Below are positions 12,201 through 19,600 of a stretch of 64,000 nucleotides of DNA, one piece after another. The notes beneath the pieces were generated by a model. It was not told the origin of the DNA. It searched no databases and saw nothing but the letters and a program-made list of their open reading frames with translations. Within the stretch, counting starts at the first letter, position 1. Each line of letters begins with the position of its first letter. This DNA is from Anas platyrhynchos (lineage: Eukaryota; Chordata; Aves; Anseriformes; Anatidae). The stretch spans positions 28,980,501 to 29,044,500 of the forward strand of contig NC_092593.1 of NCBI RefSeq assembly GCF_047663525.1. The letters are read 5' to 3'. A program made the position numbers and the translations under genes.

Positions 12201-12762
12201 GGGGAGAAAAAAAAATATAAAGAAAATAAAAACAGGGAGAACGGAGGGCGTTGTGCAGCGCTGCTGCTTGGGGCTACCTGTAGGGCTGCTCACCTGCTCA
12301 CTTGGGGTGGCTGCGGTTAGGGCGAAGTGACAAGAACCGGCACAGACACCCAGGGACGGACAGACGCCCACGGGCCGCGGGGATGCTCCGGCCGGGCACT
12401 CACCGCTGAAGAAGCTCCTGGCTCGCAGGAAGCCGGCGCTGAGGCGCAGGACCGACAGCTTGTCCAGGCCGGCCACCACCTCTGCGGGGAAGGGCAGCAG
12501 CGCCGCCAGCCGCTCCAGCTCCCGGTTCAGCCGCTCCCGGTGCCGCTTGGACGGGTTGGACCTGCCGCCGTCGGCCGCCGCAGCCCGAGCCCTGCCGGCA
12601 CAGCCACCCGCCCGTGTCACCGCGGGCACCGCCACCGCTCCCGGTCCCGATCCCGGTCCCATTGCCGGTCCCGGTCCCGTTCCCAGCCCCGACCCCAGCC
12701 CCGCTCCCCGCCCGCACTCACGCTCGGGGCGCCGGCTTCCGCCGCTTGCGCCCCGCGTACAT
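125..12762 (-). CDS. AHR1B: AHR1-type aryl hydrocarbon receptor (AHR1-beta), 5' eight exons, cut by window edge
   Basis: Ligand-activated bHLH-PAS transcription factor: held in cytosolic chaperone complexes, enters the nucleus on ligand binding, pairs with ARNT and binds GCGTG xenobiotic response elements. Eight exons join in phase to 333 codons plus one base. Visible in order: start [10 protein letters not shown], basic motif [11 protein letters not shown] at residues 26-36, HLH to about 80, PAS-A from A115 (ALNGFVLVV), conserved [11 protein letters not shown] ending at L229, then PAS-B from about 270 with T283, H285, F289, P291, F318 and C327, the same numbering as the mouse ligand pocket. 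RHRERLN and LRARSFF resemble AHR1 rather than AHR2 proteins. Its neighbour AHR2 lies head-to-tail upstream. The C-terminal PAS-B and transactivation exons (9 onward) lie left of base 1. The AHR family call is near certain; the AHR1B subtype is inferred from sequence and tandem position. Confidence 0.88.
347..549 (-). CDS. AHR1B: AHR1B exon 7 (PAS-A/PAS-B linker and PAS-B start)
   Basis: 203 nt, acceptor TTTCTAG, donor GTAAGT, ending phase 2. Encodes [17 protein letters not shown], then [20 protein letters not shown] and [14 protein letters not shown]. The pocket residues T283, H285, F289 and P291 are all present. Confidence 0.96.
1103..1233 (-). CDS. AHR1B: AHR1B exon 6 (PAS-A end)
   Basis: 131 nt, acceptor CTCCTGCAG, donor GTGAGT, ending phase 0. 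Encodes [18 protein letters not shown] and the strongly conserved [14 protein letters not shown]. Confidence 0.95.
1460..1583 (-). CDS. AHR1B: AHR1B exon 5 (PAS-A)
   Basis: 124 nt, acceptor CCTCTAG, donor GTAGGC, ending phase 1. Encodes [20 protein letters not shown] and [13 protein letters not shown]. Much longer at the 3' end than AHR2 exon 5 (79 nt), so AHR1B keeps the usual AHR PAS-A loop that AHR2 has shortened. Confidence 0.93.
2408..2497 (-). CDS. AHR1B: AHR1B exon 4 (PAS-A start)
   Basis: 90 nt, phase 0 at both ends, acceptor CTCCTAG, donor GTTGGT. Encodes [13 protein letters not shown] through IQDYLGFHQ, the opening strands of PAS-A. Same length as AHR2 exon 4. Confidence 0.95.
2498..4986 (-). 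other. AHR1B: AHR1B intron 3
   Basis: 2.49 kb intron. No recognisable transposon. 3700-3960 is rich in homeobox-like ATTA and SOX-like ATTGT words and may be regulatory (see findings). The remainder holds only non-coding open frames. Confidence 0.75.
4987..5099 (-). CDS. AHR1B: AHR1B exon 3
   Basis: 113 nt, acceptor TTGCTGCAG, donor GTTAGT. Starts VALKN, closely matching the start of exon 3 in other AHRs, and ends EGELLLQ just before PAS-A. The middle is a poorly conserved linker rich in D, G and A. Confidence 0.9.
7539..7565. repeat. A-run and (GA)n simple repeat
   Basis: About 15 A followed by GAGAGAGAGA. Low-complexity tract within AHR1B intron 2. Confidence 0.85.
8555..8800 (+). mobile_element. 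CR1 LINE fragment (3' region)
   Basis: Sense-strand CR1 words in order: GGTTTTAAACTAAACAAGGG, AGGAAGAAATTTTTTCACGG, TGGTGAGGCCCTGGAACAGG, CTGCCCAGAGAAGCTGTGG, then GATGATCTTTAAGGTGTC. This is the usual 5'-truncated avian CR1 tail. It lies antisense to AHR1B in intron 2 and its terminal octamer repeats have decayed. Confidence 0.9.
10500..10527. repeat. (AAAC)n simple repeat
   Basis: Runs of AAAC units in AHR1B intron 2. Similar short tracts occur at 14208-14229 and 25316-25340. Confidence 0.85.
12404..12591 (-). CDS. AHR1B: AHR1B exon 2 (bHLH)
   Basis: 188 nt, acceptor GCCGGCAG, donor GTGAGT, ending phase 1. Encodes an alanine-rich linker (residues 14-20), the basic region [11 protein letters not shown] and the helix-loop-helix ending in [15 protein letters not shown]. 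Exactly as long as AHR2 exon 2. Confidence 0.93.
12592..12721 (-). other. AHR1B: AHR1B intron 1, very short and G-rich on the sense strand
   Basis: Only 130 nt between exon 1 and exon 2. On the AHR1B sense strand it is a near-continuous set of GGGAC, GGGGC and GGGAT runs, so it could form G-quadruplexes just inside the transcript. The homologous AHR2 intron is 2.5 kb. Confidence 0.8.
12722..12762 (-). CDS. AHR1B: AHR1B coding exon 1
   Basis: 41 coding bases: ATG at 12762-12760, 13 codons ([13 protein letters not shown]) plus GC of a split codon. Donor GTGAGT follows at 12721. The RKRRK cluster is the first half of the bipartite nuclear localisation signal. The start is chosen because AHR2 has an equally long, similar first exon. 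The frame stays open upstream of this ATG but shows no conserved residues there. Confidence 0.88.
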
Positions 12763-12767
12763 GGCAC

Positions 12768-12872
12768 GGCTCTGCCCGGCTCTGCCCGGCTCTGCCCAGC
12801 CCGGTTGGGCTCTGCCCAGCTCTGCCGTGCCCGGTTCGGCTCTGCCCGGTTCGGTCCTGCCCGGCTGTGCCG
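12768..12872. repeat. Decamer repeat array GGCTCTGCCC upstream of AHR1B start codon
   Basis: About eight exact or variant copies of GGCTCTGCCC (GGGCAGAGCC on the AHR1B sense strand) directly before the ATG, in the likely 5' UTR or proximal promoter. Confidence 0.85.
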
Positions 12873-13189
12873 GCCCCGGAGCGCAGCGGGACCCGCGCGG
12901 CGCCCCCCGAGCGCGGCGCAACCCGGAGCGACCCCGGCGGGAGCGGCCCCGCCTCTGCCCGGGGAGGGGAGGGGAAGGGAAAAGGGGGGTCTGCGGGTGG
13001 GGAGGGGGTGAGGGAGGGGGTAAGGGGGTGCTCGGGGTCCGCGCAATCCCAAACGTGAGTGATCGCGTCCTGGGCTGCACCTACACGCGTGCAGGCAGCA
13101 GGGCGCAGGAGGGGATTCTCCCCTGCTGCTCGGTGAGAGCCCCCCTGCAGCACCAGCGGGACGTGGGGCTGTGGGAGCAGGGGAGGCCA

Positions 13190-13365
13190 CGAGGATGGGC
13201 AGAGGCTGGAGCACCTCTCCTACAGAGCCAGGCTGAGGGAGCTGGGGGGTCAGCATGGCGAGGAGAAGGCTCTGGGGAGGCCTTGTAGCGACCTTTCAGT
13301 GCTTAAAGGGGATACAGGAGAGCTGGGGAGGGACCCTTTATTAAGGAATGTGGTGGCTAAAGGGG
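13190..13365 (+). mobile_element. CR1 LINE fragment (end of ORF2 region)
   Basis: CR1-like words: GGCTGGAGCACCTCTCCTA, AGGCTGAGGGAGCTGGG, AGAAGGCTCTGGGGAGGCCT, TTTCAGTGCTTAAAGGGG, GAGCTGGGGAGGGACCCTTT. Degraded and truncated at both ends, located between AHR1B and AHR2. Confidence 0.88.
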
Positions 13366-15052
13366 GGAAACGGGGCAGGGAGCCCCCCACCAAATGCATG
13401 TGCTAGCACTTGTGTCAGCACCATGGGGGTGAGGGACCATCAGTGTGACCATCCGCACACCACAGCACGGGGCTGTGTGTGCGTGGTGGTACAAGGGGAC
13501 GTCCGTGCGTCTGTGCCGGAGCACACACAGGGGAGGGGGCGAGTGGGGACCGTCCCCTCCTTCAGCCAAAGCCCAGAGAAAGGCGACCCGCGGCCAGGCC
13601 GGCAGCAGGCTTTTTCAAGTGCTTGCTCAGTCAAGAGGGAAATGGGGAGACACTGTTCCAGGTCAAACAAACCATCAGGCTGCTACAAAGCAAATTGACT
13701 TTTAATACACAACAAAATGCAGCGGGGGAGTTTCCATACATTTTTTCTTCGCCCTCCCCCCGACATCATCTGTCGGCAAGTGGCATACAAAGAGATCACA
13801 GAGTGGAAAATGAGACACCACCAGGAAAACAGACTGTAGATGCACACACAGAACTCGTAAAGAATTAAGACACGAGGAACAGAGCAGCAGGGGGGCTGCG
13901 TCAGCCCCCAGCAGCAAGGTTTTGGGGCCAGTTGATGCGTAAGGCTCTGCGTCACGGCAGCTCGGCTCCTTGCTGTCCCCTGGGTGCTCCTCCAGGCTGC
14001 TGTGTAGGAGGCTGAGGGGCAGGGGTGCAGCTCGGGGTGATCTGGAGGTCTCCAACCATGCTGACCTCTGCAACCAGCCCAGCTGACCCTGCCTGGTCTC
14101 AAACTCAGTGCTCTGGTTGAGCCTGTTCTGCTGGGGGCTTTGCCTGACAAACCCGGGAGAATTTGCCCCGTGGCAGGCAGGGGGAAAAGATTCATGCCTT
14201 GGGCTTAAAACAAACAAACAAACAAACAAGGGCATTTAACAGAGTGGTTGTGCCAGTCTCCAGAACAGGTTTAAGGCCACAAAGTTGGTCCATAGAGGAG
14301 AGGCAGAGGGCAGTCGCTCCCCTCCTTGCTGCCTTCTCCACACCGCTCTGGCAAAGCCACGCCATCCTTACCAGCCACAGCAGTGCTCCACTGTCCCTCT
14401 GTCTGATGGCACTGCACGGCGGTGACAAACCCAGGGTCAGCAACAGGAACTATTTCCCGGGGAAGGTCCCAGCCCCTGCTGGAGGCCAAATCCACCTCCC
14501 AGAACCCTGCCTCAGAGATGAAGAGGTCCTTCTTTGGACCCCAAGAGCCTGACAAACCTCCCTGCTGTGACAGGACTGCATTTTCCTGAAAGACTGATGA
14601 TGCAAAAGCCACCAAACCCCTCCTCTGTGCCTGCCTGAGAGCTCTGTGAGGGCACCTCATTTCAGGCACGGGAGGTCAGAGTGCTGGGTGGGCAGGAGGC
14701 ACGGAGCACCGCTCGTGGGTGTGCCTGGCTGCTGGTGGCTACTCCAAGACAATGTTCCCAAACTGTGGCTCCTAGCTCACCGTGAGGCTTCAAAATGGGC
14801 TTTTCCAATCCCGTTTTACAGAGCTGGCTGGGGGTGGTGGGGCCAGGAAAACGTTAAAACCAGAAGAAATGTTTGCTGCTTGGAGCCACCCCTGTGGTTT
14901 GAAGCATTTCTGGGTGCTTTGCGCACACAGGAGCCTGGAAGCCAGGGGGCTCAGTCTCTGTGCGTGCTGCAGGGCGGGCAGACAGCTACAGCCGCCCCCA
15001 GACAAGGCTGTGCCTCACCCCATGGCCACCTAGACGTGCCCCGGGGTGCCCC
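13366..15052 (-). other. AHR2: Probable AHR2 3' UTR and intergenic spacer
   Basis: After the AHR2 stop codon at 15053 there is no recognisable coding sequence. 13701-15052 could be a 1.35 kb 3' UTR ending at the ATTAAA signal. 13366-13700 is spacer before the CR1 fragment and the AHR1B promoter. Confidence 0.5.
13701..13706 (-). terminator. AHR2: Candidate polyadenylation signal (ATTAAA) for AHR2
   Basis: TTTAAT on the plus strand reads ATTAAA on the AHR2 strand, followed within 40 nt by a TG-rich stretch (TGGTTTGTTTG). Best placed signal between the AHR2 stop codon and the AHR1B promoter. Confidence 0.45.
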
Positions 15053-16667
15053 TCAGGTCCCGCAGCCCTCGCACCGCACCTTCAGCTGGACGCGGCACGC
15101 ACAGTGTGGCCGCCTGCCTGCCGAGGAGGCTGGGGGAAAGCTGGTGCCCGGCTGGCAGGAGGCTGCTGTCACACCCAGCTCCATGGGAAGAGATGCTGAG
15201 CACCTCGCACCTGATCCTGCTGGTGCCCCAGGGTGGCAGGACACAGGCTGGGACATGGATGTTTTAGTGGCATCCTTGAGAAAAGCACCTTCATGTCTGA
15301 AGAGCCCGGCGCTGTTCCCGTACCCACAGTGACGCGGCACGGTGTGGTCCCTCTGATGGCTGCCAGCACCCGGGCTGGTCCCCAGCACGAGTCCTTGGTG
15401 CTGGGACCACTCATCCTCACCGAATACTGCCTGCTCCCTGCCCCAGCAAGCACCGAGCTGTGCGGGCAGCATCCCTGGTGGCTGTTTGGGGAAGCCACCA
15501 CCCGCCGGCAGCTGGCTGGCTCCTGGCGGTGCTGGGAAGGCGGTGTCCTCACCCTGGAGGTGCTCACGCACACCCTGTGTGGGGCAAGGAGCAGGGCCAG
15601 GGGGCAGCAACCACAGCCCATCCCCTGGGGAGCTCTGCGTGCTGCTGGCCATTGCAGCTTGTGACTCCAGGGGTGCTCCTGCCGTTTCCAGCTGTTTCGG
15701 AGCTGCAGCCACCCAAGCGTCCGAGGGGCAGCCTCCCAGGGACACGCTCTGACCCAAAGTGAGGGCAGGGTTTGTCCAGACTGGGATGTCGTGCCACCGA
15801 GTCACCAATGCACTTGAGTCCAAGGGAGGTGGGCAGCTCAAGGCCATCAGTGCACACGTGGACTGGCTCTGACTTTTAGGAAGAGCGCTGTCTCTGGGAA
15901 CAGAGGTGCTAAGTCCTGCCTGAAACACTTTTCCTGGGTTTGCCAGCTGAAGTGCACCTTGGCCTTGTGCACCAGATGCCTGGGGCTGCGGAGGGTCTTG
16001 AAATGCCAGCGGAGCTGCCAAGTTCGTTGCCCAGCAGTGCTGGAAGTGAGCTGCAGAGCTGCCTTGCTCGCTGCAGGATGAAGCACTGGAGCATGAGAAG
16101 TCCGTGCTCCTCCCAGCACCCTCCCCAGAGAGCATCTGCTCCACGTAGGAGCTCACCTCGCTGCCCACGCTCTCACCAAGGTCCTGGGACGGTGACTCCT
16201 CTGCACCCAGGCTCAGCAGAGTGTCCTCCCACTGCTGCAGCTCCACATTGTCCACATTGAGGCTCTGGAGGGTCTGGCAGATGTTTCCGTCCACCTTGCT
16301 CTTCTCAAAGAGGGTTTCAATAACAACCAGGAGGGAGTCACTGTCCTCCTTGGCATCGCTGGCTTTCTCAGCCCGACTTGGTCCATCAGGCTCAGCGTCG
16401 AGATCTGGCAGGGAGAACTGAGGCACATCATCGGTGTGGGAGATGTATATGGACGCATCCTGCTTCATCATGGCCCCGAGAATGGAGTTGGGATCTACCG
16501 CGTGCTGCTCCACGCAGGGGTCTGTCTTGGTCTGAAACTCCTCCTTCGCCTGGAAGGAGTCCAGGAAATCAGGGAGGTTGTTCCCATACAGGACTGCTTC
16601 CCCCGTGGCAAAGCTAAAAGGCAGCTGCAGGTTCCGCTTCCGCAGATGTTCCTCCCCTTCTTCATTT
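15053..16667 (-). CDS. AHR2: AHR2 exon 10 (transactivation domain to stop)
   Basis: 1615 nt open to a stop at 15053. Begins [13 protein letters not shown] and [13 protein letters not shown] (conserved end of the PAS-B region), then [15 protein letters not shown] near 425-438 and an acidic segment [19 protein letters not shown] (496-514) that matches the AHR acidic activation subdomain. The remainder is rich in S, P, A and G, not glutamine. A distal GAFL element may match the usual last exon, suggesting that intron 10 is absent. Acceptor CCTGAAG is weak. Confidence 0.85.
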
Positions 16668-19600
16668 CTTCAGGGTGGAGGAAGGAGAGACGGGAACAGC
16701 ATGAGTACCTTCTCCAGGCCAGCATCAGAACAGCAAGATCTGAGCTTGCAGACCTGCCCTGGGCTGGCTACGTCGCTGCTGGCAGAGCACAGGGGCTCTG
16801 GAGAGCCCAGAGGCAGCTCTGGCACAGCTCAGGGAAGGGCTGTGTGCCCACAGCTCTCCCCTGGCAGACACGAGGCTGTGACAGCCTCCCTGGAGCCGTT
16901 TGACTCCTGCCCTCTGCTGCAGCCCCATCTCCTCCCGTGCCCAGGGCAGGCGAAGGCGGCTGGGAACCCAGCCATACTCACGAGAGGGCTCGCTGCCGGG
17001 CAATGATGAAGTCGGGCTGACCCCCTTTGTACACCAGCCGGGCATTGGCCTGGACCCACACCCAGGTGCCCTTCTTGGTCAGCAGCCTGAAGACCGTCAG
17101 CCCGCTCTCCCCTGTCTTCATCACTGGGGCAGGGAGGAAACAGAGGCGGCATGGAGGCGGTCAGGTACATGATGCGTGCTGCACCACGCCGAGCATCCCC
17201 TTGCACCCATGCTGCCAAGGCAGAAGGCACAGGACACAGCCAGCACGCGATGCTGCTCCCCTTGGCACTCACTTCTCACGTGTTTCTCCGCGCAGTGCAT
17301 CATGTCAGCGGCGTGCACAAACTGGTACCCGGACCCCCTCCGACACAGCTCCGTCTCCGTGTAGCCCAGGATGACCTTCCCCCTGCGGGCAGAGCACACG
17401 GCACAAGCACTCCATGGCACCGGGGTCGGATAGAGGCCAGGTTTTGCCATGGCAGAGGTGGGAGATGCCATACCGGGAATCACAGGCTGTGGGGGTGAAG
17501 TCCAGCTTGTGCTTCGTCTGGAACATCAGCGTCTTGGTCCGAAGCTCCAGGATGGAGAGCGGCTGGAGGGGAGTTGCGATGGCAAAGAGGGCGAGCGGGG
17601 GAGGCACCAGGGATGCCCTCTTCTGCTGCCCCGGGAGGAGTTTCAAGCGTCCGCGGAAATTCAAGGCCTTGCAGGGGATTAGAAAAGAGGGCAAACGGTG
17701 AGGAAATGGGAACTGGCTGTGCCAGACTGCCCCAAATCACACCCGCACGGGGTGTGTGGCCGCCTGCATGCACCAAACGCGTTCGCTGGGCATGGGACCT
17801 GCTACCAACTGCTGCTGCAGGTGGGACATCAGTTATCAGGGATATCTGACCACCCAGATAACAGGGAGATATCTCCAGGCTGAACATCCTGACCCCTGCT
17901 GGGTCCCACCGTAACGGTGTGAGTGGAGGAGCAGTGCACCAGGCGGGCTCCATCCCATCCCATCCCATCCCATCCCATCCCATCCCATCCCATCCCATCC
18001 CATCCCATCCCATCCCATCCCATCCCTCCCCAGGAGGCCAGTCTCAGAGCCACTTCCCCTGGAGGTGACACTGGAGCCGTCCTGGCATTACCAGAAACCC
18101 CGAGGAGTTGTCCAGCAGGCAGCGGAGGCGGCAGGTGAAGCTCCTCTCCACGAAGCAGAGGCGTTCAGGGCGGCAGTGCTGGGGGCTGCCCGCGGTGCTG
18201 CATCCATCGGGAACGGCTGAGGAAACACGGGGAAAACAAAGCTGCAGGGATGCAGGGATGCTGTGGGGCTCAGGGAAGCCACGTGCCTGGTGGTCACCAG
18301 TGGCCTGATGTGGGGTTTGGGGTTGGGGGCAGCCTCTGGGGGCTCCCTGGAGCACTCACCCTGGTGCAGCTGGCAGCGGAAGGCGGCTCTGTCGTCCGTG
18401 TGGATCAGCTCGAAGATGCTCTGGTAGATGAGATCCGACTGGAACGACATAACGGGGAGGAGAGCTTGGGGCACCTAGCAGGGACCAAGCCCTGCCCTGT
18501 CTAGGGGGGATATCTGGAGAAGGACACAGCACAGGCTTTCCTTTGTGGGTAGTAAAAATACGGTGATTGAGAGTAAAGAAACGGGAAGAAAAAAAGGGTT
18601 TTGAACATGGTATGGAGAGAGAATCGGAGGTAATGGGGTGGATGTGGGTAGAGCCCTGCTTTCCCTCGGCACCCCACGTAACCCACAGGACGTCAGGGCG
18701 CTGACACCGCTCAGCACCATGACTCCGCTGAAGGCAGGCAGCCCGGCAGCCGGATTTATTGGTTTAAACCACAGGGGGGAAAGCTCACACCCCGCTCACA
18801 AGGAGGAAGGGACACAGAGCCTGCTATTGCTCAGCGTGCATCTGTTACCACTAAAGTCGCAAGCGTGCTTGTTGGCTTTCACAGCCCCCAGAAGAACACG
18901 ACTCACTTGAAAACACACATCAGAAGTGACCAGAGCGCTCTGGGAGAGCGAAGCCTGGGTGCTGGCTGTCAGCACCTCCTCCCCAGGCCCCCGCAGCTCC
19001 CAGGAACAAACGGCACCCACCTGGTGGAAGCCCAGGTAGTTCTGCACGGTAGGGGAGACGTAGAAGATGTAGCCATCTCCGGTCACAGTGATGACAAATC
19101 CATTGAGTGCCTGAAAGCATAAATTGAGCCTGGAGTTACTCTCCCTAGCTTCAGTCCAGCTGCCGGATGGGTGGACCACCTTCAGGTGCTTCTGAAGCAT
19201 CCAGGGATGGGAAGACATTTCATTTAGTAGCTGAACCATTAAAAGCTCAGGACTCCGTTTCTTTCTTCCAAGCAGCACCAGCTTTATTTTCCCTCCTGAC
19301 CCAGTTCCCTAGCCCAACTGTACCAGCTCACGGGCTTCCTTGTAGCCTGGATTATTTTAGGTGCCATTGGTTTGAGCACATTGCCTGGTGCTGTACACGT
19401 GCACCTTGCAGGGGGACTGGTCCCTCCCCTGTGTGCTGCAGCCCCCCCAGGGCCCCAAGTCGGAGCTTTCTGTGAAATACAGCGCCTGATTACAATGTTC
19501 TTGGGGAAAAATTTGGGCAGCTCAGCTGCAGGATTTCAGTCACATTAACACCCCAAATGTTCTCCAGATGCCTTCAAACACCCAGAGCTGCCAACGCCAT

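Larger units (their letters stand above)
5100..12403 (-). other. AHR1B: AHR1B intron 2
   Basis: 7.3 kb first large intron. Holds a CR1 fragment (8555-8800), an A-run plus GA repeat at 7539-7565, an AAAC repeat near 10500-10527 and an A-rich stretch at 11608-11635. AT-richer islands at 8100-8345 and 9990-10260 could be conserved non-coding DNA. No extra exon recognised. Confidence 0.75.
12380..13060 (-). promoter_or_regulatory. AHR1B: CpG island / promoter of AHR1B
   Basis: Strongly CpG-rich sequence covering exon 2, intron 1, exon 1 and about 300 bp upstream. No TATA box seen. Typical of a CpG-island promoter. The transcription start cannot be placed from sequence alone. Confidence 0.75.

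Noticed and set aside
12763-13080. N-terminal extension of AHR1B upstream of the [10 protein letters not shown] start
   Set aside because: The frame is open upstream, but it has no upstream ATG and encodes only GRAEP-like repeats from the decamer array. AHR2 begins at the equivalent methionine.
12198-13256. 352-codon open frame on the minus strand over AHR1B exons 1-2
   Set aside because: It reads through the intron and the decamer array. Only the exon 2 part ([14 protein letters not shown] onward) is conserved, and exon 1 uses a different frame. Long frames are expected in CpG-rich DNA.
13338-13344. AATAAA (reverse strand) as the AHR2 polyadenylation site
   Set aside because: It sits inside the CR1 fragment, further from the stop codon than the ATTAAA at 13701, which has a better TG-rich downstream element.
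17951-18025. CRISPR-like array
   Set aside because: Perfect 5-bp units without spacers in a vertebrate intron: a microsatellite.
17829-18071. Repeat protein of MGWDG units
   Set aside because: Translation of the CATCC microsatellite in AHR2 intron 6, with no start context or conserved flank.
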